Shown here: one piece after another, positions 45,329-54,029 of the stretch
Numbering within the stretch: the first letter of the stretch is position 1
How the letters are laid out: each line of letters opens with the position of its first letter
Assembly: GCF_007097485.1 (NCBI RefSeq)
Contig: NZ_VKDE01000014.1
Coordinates: 1 to 64,000, forward strand
Direction: 5' to 3'
Length of the DNA stretch: 64,000 nt
From: Carboxylicivirga sp. M1479
Lineage (GTDB): Bacteria; Bacteroidota; Bacteroidia; Bacteroidales; Marinilabiliaceae
Notes under the pieces: generated by a model
Told to the model about the DNA's origin: nothing
Databases searched by the model: none
What the model saw: the letters and a program-made list of their open reading frames with translations, nothing else
Position numbers and translations under genes: made by a program

Positions 45329-48256
45329 ATGGAGCAGTTAATTACCATCATATCTGAGAAACGAAACATTGGTTTCACTCTCATCCCCTTTTACGCACAA
45401 AGTAACGAAACAAACGCATTACAACTTATTGAACCCGCTACTGTTGAGCATATAAAAGATAAACGATTTGAGTTTTCTCCTGCTCAGGCCGAAGTGGTAA
45501 AGCTTTTAAACACCATTAATGAGCAGAACCTATTCAAGCGTTTCTCCAAACAAAAAAACCTCAAGCTATTTTTCGATAAATTAGAAGAACAGTTTACCCT
45601 TGATCATATCCGTCCTTTAATGGATGCCAAAATATCTGAAGCCCTTGAAATAATTGCTCTGGCCGATATCCCTGTTTTCTTTAAGAATCCGAACTACAGC
45701 CATATGTACCAGTCGGATAGAATTAAAGTAAGTGCGCTCTATCATCAGCCTCAGTTTGAATTTGACCTGGATGAAAATGGCTTACGCTACACGCTTAAGA
45801 TTAAAACAGAAAAAGGCGAAATGGGCATGACCAATCGCGAAGTGGTTGAGCTCACGTCTTCTCCCTGCACCTTTTTGATAAATAATGAACTGTTTCGTTT
45901 TGAAAACATCGACAGTAAAAAATTTAAACCCTTTCAAAAAGTCAACCACCTTTTAATACAAAAGCGCAGTGTTGATGCTTACATGGCCTCTTTTGTTGAG
46001 AATTGTATTCGCGATTACCACGTACAAGCCAAAGGTTTTTTCATTAATAACAAAGGCGTTAATCTACAAGCTGTTTTGGTACTGGATAAGGATCTGGCTC
46101 AACAGCCTGTTCTTACGCTTAAATTCAAATACGATCAACGAGAATATTTGGCAGGCACCAAATCAACGGTTTTTGTTAATCAGCGTAAAATGAAGGGGCA
46201 TTATATTTTCGACCGCTTTAAGCGCAAAACACAGGAAGAAGAAGCCATAATCCATATTCTGCAATCGCTAAGTTTAAAGGCCATAAGCGATTCGCAATAC
46301 CGTCCAATGATCGATGAAGAAATTTCGTCGGACTTACACATGCATATTGAATGGTTAAACACGCATGCAAAAACACTTTTAAAAGAAGGCATACAAATTA
46401 TACAGCAGGGCTTTGATGAGCGTTACTACGCTGGCCACGTTAACTTGAGCATGCAATACCAGGAAGAAAACGACTGGTTTGATATAAAGGCCATTATCCA
46501 GGTTGGAGAGTTTAACATTCCATTTCAGGAGATTCGTCAATATATACTGAGGGGAAAAAGAGAGTTTAAATTACCCAACAATGAGTTTTTTGTTATACCA
46601 GAAGAATGGTTTACCAAGTTTACCGACCTGATGCATTTTGTAAAGGTAGATGATGGAAAGATGACCTTGGATAAAATGCACTACAACCTACTTGAGCAAG
46701 AACGTTTGGATGATGTGTCGCCCGAATGGCAAAAGAAGATGGCCCAGCTGCAGCAGAAAAAGATCAATTTTGAATCGCCTGATGGTCTGCAAGCTACTCT
46801 TCGTCATTATCAGCTGGAGGGTTTTAACTGGATGAAGTTGCTTAATTCAAATCAGTTTGGTGGCATACTAGCCGATGACATGGGTTTGGGTAAAACCATT
46901 CAAACTATTGCCCTATTAATGAACCAATACGAGTCAAATAAAACGGATGAAACGAAGCAAGCATCTGAGCAACTGGAAATGTTTGATTCCATTCAAGGCT
47001 TTAACAACAGCTCCTTGCCTGCCAGTTTAATTGTTATGCCCACATCTTTAATACATAACTGGGCCAATGAGATAACGAAATTCGCTCCTCAATTAAAAAT
47101 CTATTTATACACTGGAAATAATCGAACCAAATCAAAAGAAATAGGCAAAATTATTAAGCATTACCACATTGTATTAACCAGTTATGGCATTGCGCGCAAC
47201 GACATTGAGTATCTAAAAAACTACACTTTCCATTATACCATTTTAGATGAAAGCCAGAACATTAAAAACCCTGGCTCAAAGCTTTACCAAGCCGTTAGCG
47301 AACTAAAAGCCAAACACAAGTTGGTATTAACAGGCACACCCATTGAAAACGCTTTGGTTGATTTATGGGCACAAATGAACTTTGTCAACAACGGTTTACT
47401 GGGTAACCTAAATTTCTTTAAGAATCACTTTGCTGGCCCCATTGAGAAGAAGCAAAATGAAGTAAAGGAAGAGAAATTACGTCAGCTGATTAATCCATTT
47501 ATCCTACGACGCACGAAAGAGATGGTAGCCAAAGAGCTACCTCCTGTAACTGAGCAAACCTTGGTTTGTGATATGACCGAAGATCAGCAAAAGTTTTACG
47601 AGCGTGAGAAATCAGGCATTCGAAACGAATTATTAAAAGCCATTGAACAAACGGGTGTTAATAAAAATGCCATATTGGCGCTGCAGGCATTAACAAAGCT
47701 ACGACAGATAGCCAATCACCCGGCATTGGTAGATCAGGACTATACTGGCACATCGGGTAAATACGAGCAGATTTTTCAGAAACTAAATAATGCTATCAGC
47801 GAAAACCATAAAGTATTAATATTCTCATCTTTTGTAAAAGATTTAGAATTGATTGAAAAGGATTTGCAAGCACAAAAAATCAAATATTCTAAGCTCACGG
47901 GCTCAACTAGCAATCGTCAGCAGGTTATTAAAGATTTTACCGATGATGAAAACTGCCGAGTTTTTCTAATTTCTTTAAAAGCTGGTGGCGTTGGCTTAAA
48001 CCTGATTGAGGCAGATTATGTGTTCGTGCTTAATCCATGGTGGAACCCGGCTGCCGAAGCTCAGGCCATTAATCGTGCTCACCGCATTGGACAAACAAAG
48101 AATGTATTCGTTTATAAATTTATTTCGTCGGGAAGTATTGAAGAAAAGATTGCGAAGCTACAGGAACGCAAGACTGCCCTGGCCGATTCATTTATTACCA
48201 ACAATAATCCATTAAAAGATTTATCAGAAACAGAGCTTCGTGAATTATTTGCATAG
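45329..48256 (+). CDS. SNF2-family helicase/ATPase
   Basis: A 975-residue protein. The N-terminal 490 residues are not a named domain. The C-terminal half is a complete SNF2 ATPase: Walker A ADDMGLGKTIQT (about 512), motif Ia SLIVMPTSLIHNW, motif II ILDESQNIKNP (DESQ), motif III LTGTPIENALVDLWAQMNF, motif V GGVGLNLIEADYVFVLNPWWNPAAEAQA and motif VI INRAHRIGQTK. It is a DNA translocase, perhaps in chromosome maintenance. The -7 box TATCTTTG is at 45272-45279. Confidence 0.92.
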   Translation: MEQLITIISEKRNIGFTLIPFYAQSNETNALQLIEPATVEHIKDKRFEFSPAQAEVVKLLNTINEQNLFKRFSKQKNLKLFFDKLEEQFTLDHIRPLMDAKISEALEIIALADIPVFFKNPNYSHMYQSDRIKVSALYHQPQFEFDLDENGLRYTLKIKTEKGEMGMTNREVVELTSSPCTFLINNELFRFENIDSKKFKPFQKVNHLLIQKRSVDAYMASFVENCIRDYHVQAKGFFINNKGVNLQAVLVLDKDLAQQPVLTLKFKYDQREYLAGTKSTVFVNQRKMKGHYIFDRFKRKTQEEEAIIHILQSLSLKAISDSQYRPMIDEEISSDLHMHIEWLNTHAKTLLKEGIQIIQQGFDERYYAGHVNLSMQYQEENDWFDIKAIIQVGEFNIPFQEIRQYILRGKREFKLPNNEFFVIPEEWFTKFTDLMHFVKVDDGKMTLDKMHYNLLEQERLDDVSPEWQKKMAQLQQKKINFESPDGLQATLRHYQLEGFNWMKLLNSNQFGGILADDMGLGKTIQTIALLMNQYESNKTDETKQASEQLEMFDSIQGFNNSSLPASLIVMPTSLIHNWANEITKFAPQLKIYLYTGNNRTKSKEIGKIIKHYHIVLTSYGIARNDIEYLKNYTFHYTILDESQNIKNPGSKLYQAVSELKAKHKLVLTGTPIENALVDLWAQMNFVNNGLLGNLNFFKNHFAGPIEKKQNEVKEEKLRQLINPFILRRTKEMVAKELPPVTEQTLVCDMTEDQQKFYEREKSGIRNELLKAIEQTGVNKNAILALQALTKLRQIANHPALVDQDYTGTSGKYEQIFQKLNNAISENHKVLIFSSFVKDLELIEKDLQAQKIKYSKLTGSTSNRQQVIKDFTDDENCRVFLISLKAGGVGLNLIEADYVFVLNPWWNPAAEAQAINRAHRIGQTKNVFVYKFISSGSIEEKIAKLQERKTALADSFITNNNPLKDLSETELRELFA

Positions 48257-48351
48257 TTTTTGCTACGCTGATGAAGATTTAAGTTTTTTCAACATTTACA
48301 GGTATAACCAATCGCACAAAGCTGCGTATGCCATTAAAAAATACTGACTTT

Positions 48352-49047
48352 ATGAAATTAACTAGCACCATTGTACTATTATTCGCAATTGTATTGAGTT
48401 CATTCGCTCAAGAACCTGATCATACACAAATTAGAAAAGTAGGTTCTTTTGATAAGATAAAAGCATCAAAAGGGATTAACGTAACCCTTATTGAAGGCGA
48501 CAAAGAGGAAATTGATGTCCACATTAAAAACGGCGAGGTAACAGATGTAATTACCGAAGTTAAAAACCGAAAGCTAACGGTTAAAATGAAAACCAAGATA
48601 TACAAGGACGTTCATGTTCAGGTATACGTTACATACAAACGCTTAAGAGATATTGAAGCTGGCTCGGGAGCAACTATTGATGCCGACAATACCATTTATG
48701 CCGAAAGCCTTAAGTTAAGAGCTGGAACCGATGCAAATCTTCTATTAGATGTTGATGTTAATAACCTGGAAGTTAAAGGCTCAACATGTAAGATTGAGTT
48801 AGAAGGAAAAACAAAATTTCAAGAAGTAAATATTGGTACTGGTGGTAAGTACCTTGGCTTTAACTTGGAGAGTGACGAGGCCTACGCCAAATCAACATTG
48901 GGCAGTATTGTTGAGGTATCTGTTAACAATAAATTGAGTGGAACTGCTGGTTCTGGCGGCATGATATATTACCTGGGCGACCCTGCAAAACTTGAGAAAA
49001 GCGAAAATACAGGTGGTAAAGTGAAAAAGGAAAATCAAACGACCTAA
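48352..49047 (+). CDS. DUF2807 (putative auto-transporter adhesin head GIN) protein
   Basis: A 231-residue exported protein; the start at 48352 gives a clean signal peptide (MKLTSTIVLLFAIVLSSFAQ). The mature part is a right-handed beta-helix-like DUF2807 domain: IRKVGSFDKIKASKGINVTLIEG, then repeating strands with IEAGSGATIDADNTIYAESLKLRAGTDANLLLDV. Such proteins in Bacteroidota occur widely as envelope proteins of unknown function. It is monocistronic and ends at a terminator. Confidence 0.8.
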   Translation: MKLTSTIVLLFAIVLSSFAQEPDHTQIRKVGSFDKIKASKGINVTLIEGDKEEIDVHIKNGEVTDVITEVKNRKLTVKMKTKIYKDVHVQVYVTYKRLRDIEAGSGATIDADNTIYAESLKLRAGTDANLLLDVDVNNLEVKGSTCKIELEGKTKFQEVNIGTGGKYLGFNLESDEAYAKSTLGSIVEVSVNNKLSGTAGSGGMIYYLGDPAKLEKSENTGGKVKKENQTT

Positions 49048-49092
49048 AATAGTATTTGCTCAAAAAATACTATTGTTGCGATTATATAATAG

Positions 49093-49122
49093 AAAACCCA
49101 GTCCTTTCCGACTGGGTTTTTC
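49093..49122 (+). terminator. Terminator of the DUF2807 gene
   Basis: 11-bp stem AAAACCCAGTC (49093-49103) with GACTGGGTTTT (49110-49120) and a T tract. Confidence 0.9.
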
Positions 49123-49253
49123 ATTATACCGTTTGGTCAATAGAATGAGCTTTATTTTCAACTGCGTTTCAATAAAGCTTTTCATTGATTCAACGGCATT
49201 TACCAATGTAATTAGCAAAATGGCAAAAGGCTCATTTTGTAATACATTTGGTA

Positions 49254-49850
49254 TTACTTCTTCATTCTGGGTTTGCGTTTTTTCTTCTTCTTTTCCACAG
49301 CATGCCCAAACTTGCCAATCTTCTTACCTATTTCAAAGTAATGACCATGTGAATAGCATATTGGTTTTGCTTTTTGCAAACTGAAAGCACCTGTTTTCTC
49401 ATCTATGTACTTTTCATCCGCTTTCACATTCACTACCTCAGCCATAAACATATCATGGGTACCCAACTCTTTAATCTCTGTTACCTTACACTCAATGTTA
49501 ATAGGCGACTCCTCAATAATGGGCGCGTTAACAACAGAAGCTTTACCAGGCGTTAAGTGCATCTCCTCAAATTTATTATACTGACGCCCCGAACGAACAC
49601 CACACCAATCGGTAGCATAGGATAAGTCCTTTATGGTTAAGTTAATGACAAATTCGCCTGTTTCTTTCAGTGTTTGGTACGAATGACGGCCTTTTCGCAC
49701 AGAAATATAACACATTGGTGGGTCGGAACAGATTGTACCCGTCCAGGCAATGGTAATAATGTTATAATTTTCGGGCGAATTACCCAATGAAACCATTACA
49801 GCAGGTAATGGATAGATCATATTTCCAGGTTTCCAGTCTTGCTTTGCCAT
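49254..49850 (-). CDS. Flavin reductase-like FMN-binding protein
   Basis: A 198-residue protein of the flavin reductase fold (PF01613). Diagnostic parts: GNMIYPLPAVMVSLG at the N-terminus, NIITIAWTGTICSDPPMCYISVRKGRHSYQTL for the FMN-binding strand-turn, GEFVINLTIKDLSYATDWCG and HDMFMAEVVNVKADEKYIDE. The last 15 residues are very basic (KKKKKRKPRMKK). It is expected to bind FMN and reduce it or act on aromatic or ferric substrates; the exact function is unknown. A -7 box TATCTTTG (49873-49866) lies just upstream of the start. Confidence 0.88.
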   Translation of the reverse strand: MAKQDWKPGNMIYPLPAVMVSLGNSPENYNIITIAWTGTICSDPPMCYISVRKGRHSYQTLKETGEFVINLTIKDLSYATDWCGVRSGRQYNKFEEMHLTPGKASVVNAPIIEESPINIECKVTEIKELGTHDMFMAEVVNVKADEKYIDEKTGAFSLQKAKPICYSHGHYFEIGKKIGKFGHAVEKKKKKRKPRMKK

Positions 49851-49974
49851 TTTTAATCTTTTTCACAAAGATACGTTACTAGTCATTATACGCTTTATTC
49901 AATCACTAAAATATTTATAAGTGTTTAAGCACAATAGTTTGTCTTAAAACAGAATCTAACTTAACTATTACTTC

Positions 49975-50553
49975 ATGAGGAAATTATTATTTACATGGCT
50001 ATTTGCCTTGATCTGTCAGTTTAATTATGCTCAAACTGATGAGATTAGTCTTACTTACTCTCCTGCTTCACTTTATCGCTTTGAAAAATGGGTTGATGGT
50101 AGTCATGATGGGCAAACCAAATATTTTATATTGGGAGCATTTAACTTGGATTATTATCGATACATCAATACTTGGTTAAAAATAGGCGTCAACCTGATGT
50201 ATGACAAGGTTATATCGGAAGGAACAGGGGATCTGCAATACTACACATTCCCTCCAACAACATCTGTTATTTTTGATTATCGGTCAACAAAATCGACCTT
50301 TGTTATTGCCCCACAAGTTGAATTTGAATATTTACGCAATCCAAAATTTCGCCTGGCAAGTGGCCTTAGCTTTGGTTATGGTAAAGAACGGCATAAAAAC
50401 AATGGCGGATTGAATTATTCAGTCGATCTTGAAGGTTTTACTTACCACATTAACCTACTGTCCTTTAAGTGGGGAAATAAACATGGATTAACTGGGCATA
50501 TTGGTGCCGGGCACAAAGGTTTTGTGAACTTAGGCTATTTTGTGCGCTTTTAA
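49975..50553 (+). CDS. Putative outer-membrane barrel protein
   Basis: A 192-residue exported protein with a signal peptide (MRKLLFTWLFALICQFNYAQ) and an array of aromatic-rich amphipathic strands (YFILGAFNLDYYRYINTWLKIGVNLMYD, FRLASGLSFGYGKERH), ending GHKGFVNLGYFVRF with a terminal Phe as in membrane barrels. It resembles the OmpA/W-like small barrels of Bacteroidota. No closer family is recognised. Convergent with the DoxX gene across a shared hairpin. Confidence 0.65.
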   Translation: MRKLLFTWLFALICQFNYAQTDEISLTYSPASLYRFEKWVDGSHDGQTKYFILGAFNLDYYRYINTWLKIGVNLMYDKVISEGTGDLQYYTFPPTTSVIFDYRSTKSTFVIAPQVEFEYLRNPKFRLASGLSFGYGKERHKNNGGLNYSVDLEGFTYHINLLSFKWGNKHGLTGHIGAGHKGFVNLGYFVRF

Positions 50554-50560
50554 CAACAAA

Positions 50561-50594
50561 GAGCTAATAACTCGATTTCTATAGCTATTAGCTC
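50561..50594. terminator. Bidirectional terminator
   Basis: 9-bp stem GAGCTAATA (50561-50569) with TATTAGCTC (50586-50594), between convergent genes ending at 50553 and 50602. The T tract is weak on both sides. Confidence 0.65.
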
Positions 50595-50601
50595 ATTTGC
50601 T

Positions 50602-50955
50602 TTACCTTTTTTGTCCAAAGAAATAGGATACAAACAGAAGTACTATTGCAACTATGGCTCCCATATGATCCCCGTCGCTAATGGATACATGTGCCGCCGC
50701 TGCTAATACAAAATCAAAGAAAAATCCGGCATAAGCCCATTCTTTCAAAGCCTTTGATTTATTCGATACTATTGCAATTACACCCAAAATTTTTGCTACT
50801 GCTAATGGGTAAATAATATAGCTTGGAAATCCCAGGTTAGAGAACGTTTCACTAACCATAGCATTATTAAACAAGTACATACCTGCCGACATCATCATCA
50901 TGGCTGACAGTAAACCTGTAGCAATCCAATAAATTATCTTATCTCTTTTACTCAT
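50602..50955 (-). CDS. DoxX-like membrane protein
   Basis: A 117-residue integral membrane protein with four transmembrane helices. The pattern GLLSAMMMMSAGMYLFN..M..ETFSNLGFPSYIIYPLAVAKILGVIAIVSNKSKALKEWAYAGFFFDFVLAAAAHVS is the DoxX/DUF6804-like family that includes small quinone-linked or unknown proteins. The gene is monocistronic. Confidence 0.85.
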   Translation of the reverse strand: MSKRDKIIYWIATGLLSAMMMMSAGMYLFNNAMVSETFSNLGFPSYIIYPLAVAKILGVIAIVSNKSKALKEWAYAGFFFDFVLAAAAHVSISDGDHMGAIVAIVLLFVSYFFGQKR

Positions 50956-51012
50956 CCTACTTATTTTTAAATATTTTAGAATAAAACAGAAATAACACTA
51001 AATAGTTGTATA

Positions 51013-51050
51013 AAATCAAAAACTCCCGCATCGGGCGATGTGGGAGTTTT
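51013..51050 (-). terminator. Terminator of the pyrBI operon
   Basis: 14-base arms AAAACTCCCACATC (51050-51037) with GATGCGGGAGTTTT (51032-51019, one mismatched/wobble pair), then TTGATTTTA on the minus strand. It lies about 41 bases past the pyrI stop. Confidence 0.9.
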
Positions 51051-51090
51051 CTATTATAGTAAGATGCCTAAAGCATCCTGGTCCATCAAA

Positions 51091-51546
51091 TTATATTACC
51101 TCAAGGTGCTCTTCATTGGTAATTTTCTCGCAATAATTACACTTAAGTGCCAATGGTTGTTTTTCAACTAATGAGAATTTAGTTACCATTTCCTCATTAT
51201 TAGTAATACACTTAGGGTTAAAACACTTTACAATGCCCACAACCTCATCTGGTAATTCAACAACCTTTTTGTCTACCACTTGATAGTCCTCAATAATATT
51301 AAGCTTGGCAAATGGAGCTACCAAAGCAATTTTATTGATCTCATCATCGGCAAAAAACTTTTTAGCAACTTTAATAATAGCCTTGTGACCTTGTTGCTTA
51401 CTTTTTAAGTTAGTACCAAAAGTTATTTGATTCTCAATTTTATCCAGCCCTAAAATAGAGATTACTTTAAATAAGTGTGTTGCTGGTATATGGTCGATTA
51501 CTGTACCATTTTTTATTGCTCTTACGCTTAATTCTTTCTTTGTCAT
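51091..51546 (-). CDS. pyrI: Aspartate carbamoyltransferase regulatory chain
   Basis: A 151-residue regulatory subunit that binds CTP/ATP and, with PyrB, forms the ATCase holoenzyme. N-terminal nucleotide domain: VRAIKNGTVIDHIPATHLFKVISILGL. The C-terminal zinc domain has the four-cysteine pattern CFNPKCITN and LKCNYCEK. It starts 24 bases after the pyrB stop, so pyrBI is one operon. The allosteric holoenzyme with PyrI implies feedback control by CTP in addition to the attenuator found upstream of pyrB. Confidence 0.96.
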   Translation of the reverse strand: MTKKELSVRAIKNGTVIDHIPATHLFKVISILGLDKIENQITFGTNLKSKQQGHKAIIKVAKKFFADDEINKIALVAPFAKLNIIEDYQVVDKKVVELPDEVVGIVKCFNPKCITNNEEMVTKFSLVEKQPLALKCNYCEKITNEEHLEVI

Positions 51547-51570
51547 GATTCAATGTCTTTTAAAATGCTC

Positions 51571-52485
51571 TTACTTCAATCCTAAAATAGACGCCATAAT
51601 GGCCATACGGGCATAAACACCATTTTCTGCCTGTTCAAAATAGTAGGCTTTAGGGTTCGCATCCACATCGGTGTGAATTTCGTTTACACGTGGCAGTGGA
51701 TGAAGAATACGTAAATTATCCTTCGTATTATCTAACATTGAATTACGTAATACATATACGTTCTTCACTTTTTCGTACTCGATAGGATCTGAGAAACGCT
51801 CACGCTGAACACGTGTCATGTAAAGAATATCTGATTCTTCAATAATATCGGTAAACTCAAGGTGCTCGTAATATTTAATCCCTTGCTTGTCAAGGAATAA
51901 CTTGTACTCATCAGGCATCTTTAACGAGTCTGGTGAGATAAAGTTAAACGTAGGGTTAAATTGCGACATAGCCATTAATAAAGAATGTACGGTACGACCA
52001 TATTTTAAGTCTCCCACAAGAAAGATATTCAAGTTCTCAAGGGTTCCTTGTGTTTTATAAATTGAATACAAGTCCAACAGTGTTTGTGTTGGGTGTTGAT
52101 TAGCTCCATCGCCAGCATTAATAACTGGTACATCAGATACTTCAGAGGCGTAACGCGCTGAACCTTCTAATGGATGACGCATCACAATCAAATCGCTATA
52201 GTTACTTACCATTTTAATGGTATCGTTTAACGACTCTCCTTTGGATGTAGATGAAGACGATGAATCGGTAAAACCAATTATACCACCACCTAAACGGTTA
52301 ATGGCCGTTTCAAAACTAAGGCGTGTGCGTGTTGAAGGCTCAAAAAACAAACTTGACACTACTTTACCGTCTAATAACTTCTGATTTGGGTTAGCTTCAA
52401 ATTCTGCTGCCAACTCCACAATGCGTAAGATTTCTTCTTTGGTGAAATCACTGATGGACACTAAACTTTTGTTCTTCATTTGCAT
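51571..52485 (-). CDS. pyrB: Aspartate carbamoyltransferase catalytic chain
   Basis: A 304-residue enzyme for the committed step of pyrimidine synthesis: carbamoyl phosphate plus aspartate to carbamoyl-aspartate. Carbamoyl-phosphate motif [12 protein letters not shown] (48-59), then [51 protein letters not shown], and [10 protein letters not shown] with the aspartate site. Length is normal. The ATG at 52485 is two bases after the stop of an 86-codon leader frame; a second ATG (codon 3) is an alternative. PyrI follows. Confidence 0.97.
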   Translation of the reverse strand: MQMKNKSLVSISDFTKEEILRIVELAAEFEANPNQKLLDGKVVSSLFFEPSTRTRLSFETAINRLGGGIIGFTDSSSSSTSKGESLNDTIKMVSNYSDLIVMRHPLEGSARYASEVSDVPVINAGDGANQHPTQTLLDLYSIYKTQGTLENLNIFLVGDLKYGRTVHSLLMAMSQFNPTFNFISPDSLKMPDEYKLFLDKQGIKYYEHLEFTDIIEESDILYMTRVQRERFSDPIEYEKVKNVYVLRNSMLDNTKDNLRILHPLPRVNEIHTDVDANPKAYYFEQAENGVYARMAIMASILGLK

Positions 52486-52487
52486 AA

Positions 52488-52748
52488 CTATTTACTGTGA
52501 GAATGCTCCCACGTTATTTGGTTCGGATTACAAATTATTTTGGATAGCAACTGGTGTATGCTAGAAAACAGCACAAAAAAAAGACCTGAAATAAAAATCA
52601 GGCCTTCTTTAATATATCTAAAACTAATAAGTTGCTCAACGCGAATACGATTGATTGAAAAAGAAAAAAAACGGTTTATTAAACCATCATTTTCCGGATG
52701 ATTGTGTGACTTTCGTCGGTGTAAATATTGATCAATCTGATGTCTCAT
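52488..52748 (-). CDS. pyrL-like leader peptide in the pyrBI attenuator
   Basis: An 86-codon frame beginning at ATG 52748, about 6 bases after the predicted transcription start, and ending with TAG at 52488, two bases before the pyrB ATG. The frame passes through a U-rich tract (encoding NRFFSFS, 52671-52658) and then through the terminator hairpin (encoding [11 protein letters not shown]). As in E. coli pyrL, a ribosome following RNA polymerase closely would disrupt the terminator, whereas with abundant UTP the polymerase would outrun it. The peptide itself ([10 protein letters not shown]...) shows no known domain. A longer frame starting from a TTG at 52760 would begin before the transcript, so I reject it. 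Confidence 0.72.
   Translation of the reverse strand: MRHQIDQYLHRRKSHNHPENDGLINRFFSFSINRIRVEQLISFRYIKEGLIFISGLFFVLFSSIHQLLSKIICNPNQITWEHSHSK
52575..52606 (-). terminator. pyrBI attenuator (intrinsic terminator within the leader)
   Basis: Minus-strand stem AAGGCCTGA (52606-52598) with TCAGGTCTT (52589-52581), one G-U pair, eight-base loop, then a T run to 52575. It lies 90 bases upstream of pyrB and inside the leader frame. Confidence 0.85.
52658..52685 (-). promoter_or_regulatory. Predicted UTP-sensitive pause site of the pyr leader
   Basis: A small hairpin GGTTT-AAT-AAACC (52685-52673) is followed by TTTTTTTTCTTTTT (52671-52658). The U-rich tract is about 50 bases before the attenuator. 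In enterobacterial pyrBI a similar U-tract slows RNA polymerase when UTP is low. The role here is inferred from position and composition. Confidence 0.6.
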
Positions 52749-52757
52749 TCCGGAGTT

Positions 52758-52788
52758 CAAAGATAGGTAATTTTCATGTTATAAAACA
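52758..52788 (-). promoter_or_regulatory. Promoter of the pyr leader / pyrBI
   Basis: Minus-strand TTG (about 52789-52787), 21 bases, TATCTTTG (52765..52758), a perfect -7 box. The start would be near 52752, six bases or fewer before the leader ATG, a nearly leaderless arrangement. Confidence 0.7.
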
Positions 52789-52892
52789 ACCTTTCTTTCA
52801 TGTTAATTTTACATCAACTTCTCCAAACAAGCTATTACCTACTAATAATAAGACTTTTAGAAAACATCTTTTAATAAGCGATCAAATGATTT

Positions 52893-53483
52893 TCACTTCA
52901 ATTTTTCGGCAAAAACTTTTTTGAACTTTTCCATTTTTGGATTGATAACAGCATTACAATACGGTTGGCGAGGATTGTTTTCGAAATAATCTTGGTGGTA
53001 ATCTTCGGCCTTATAAAACTTGTCAAATACGGTTACTTCTGTTACAATTGGATCGTCAAATACCTTTTGATTTCCCAGTTCTTCAATTACCAAATCGGTA
53101 ATTTGTTTTTGCTGTTTGTTGTGGTAAAATACCACTGATCGGTACTGTGTTCCAACATCGGCCCCCTGCCTGTTTAAAGTCGTAGGATTATGGGTTGCAA
53201 AAAACACTTCCAATAAATCTTCAAAAGCTACCTTTTGAGGATTGTATGTTATTCGTACAACTTCGGCATGCCCCGTAATACCTGAACAAATTTCTTTATA
53301 AGTAGGATTATCTGTTTGGCCACCACTATAACCCGATTCTACCTTCTCAACCCCCTCTAAGGCATCAAAAAAAGCCTCGGTACACCAAAAGCAACCTCCT
53401 CCAAATGTCGCTACTTCTTTTTCTTGTGCTATCATGTTTATACTTACTAATAAGGTTAAAACGATATAACTAATTGCTTTCAT
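52893..53483 (-). CDS. msrA: Peptide-methionine (S)-S-oxide reductase, exported
   Basis: A 196-residue MsrA with a signal peptide (residues 1-20, MKAISYIVLTLLVSINMIAQ), so probably periplasmic. Catalytic GGGCFWC (Cys31, second Cys34), then the GYSGGQTDNPTY segment, GHAEVVRITY, ATHNPTTLNRQGADVGTQYRS, and AEDYHQDYF near the end. It reduces methionine-S-sulfoxide in oxidised proteins. Its 3' end is about 100 bases before the pyr promoter. Confidence 0.95.
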   Translation of the reverse strand: MKAISYIVLTLLVSINMIAQEKEVATFGGGCFWCTEAFFDALEGVEKVESGYSGGQTDNPTYKEICSGITGHAEVVRITYNPQKVAFEDLLEVFFATHNPTTLNRQGADVGTQYRSVVFYHNKQQKQITDLVIEELGNQKVFDDPIVTEVTVFDKFYKAEDYHQDYFENNPRQPYCNAVINPKMEKFKKVFAEKLK

Positions 53484-53927
53484 ACCAATGTTATCCTAAT
53501 TATTTTTATCAATTGGGCTATCCGCCCAAACCGGACTTACTTTTTGTTCTTGATCACAAAAACTAAGGAAAAAAGATCAAGACTACTTTTTAAATAACTT
53601 TCTTATTAGTTCATATTGTGTCTGTTTTTATAGGTATTCATGATTTCCGCTCCGCTTCAATTTATCTCAAACTTAAGTGCGGCCAGGTGATCTTCGAACA
53701 AGTTCTCAGTTTCCTGGTCTCTCTAAAGCTTTTGATAAAACGTAAGCTATTTAAAAGAGAGGCCATAGTGCACCGCGTTTAAAAACACCCAAGCTTAGAA
53801 AAACTACCTAAAAACAACTTAAATTGAAACAATTGCATTCATATCAAAAAACCTTTAGGACACGATTGCTTTCATACCTATTTCTTTCAAGCATAACAGG
53901 AGTTTACTGGTATTGTTTAAGCCCAAA
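53484..53927. other. Intergenic, no gene seen
   Basis: A 440-base AT-rich stretch between the msrA start and the first palindromic repeat. The open frame 53824-54006 runs into the palindrome and terminator and has no family character. I see no tRNA. Confidence 0.5.
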
Positions 53928-53966
53928 AAAACGGATGTCATCGCTTGGAGCGATGACATCCGTTTT
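53928..53966. repeat. Palindromic repeat copy A
   Basis: A 16-bp perfect inverted repeat (AAAACGGATGTCATCG 53928-53943 with its complement 53951-53966) around CTTGGAG. Same core, GATGTCATCG-7 nt-CGATGACATC, as the copies at 54906 and 55444. Confidence 0.85.
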
Positions 53967-53977
53967 AAGGCATAAAA

Positions 53978-54015
53978 AAAGCTCAAAGCTGATACATCAA
54001 CTTTGAGCTTTTCTT
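53978..54015. terminator. Terminator downstream of the DUF4395 gene
   Basis: Perfect 11-bp stem AAAGCTCAAAG with CTTTGAGCTTT, 12-base loop, T tract on both strands. It lies about 15 bases past the DUF4395 stop at 54030 on the minus strand. Confidence 0.85.
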
Positions 54016-54029
54016 TGATTTATTGGCAT

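Noticed and set aside
52749-52760. Longer pyr leader starting at a TTG codon
   Set aside because: The TTG lies in the -7 box, upstream of the expected transcription start, so it would not be on the mRNA.
52655-52924. 89-codon plus-strand frame over the pyr leader
   Set aside because: It is antisense to the leader and msrA 3' end and has no protein character.
53824-54006. Open frame of 60 codons on the plus strand
   Set aside because: It runs through palindrome A and into the terminator, and has no family resemblance.
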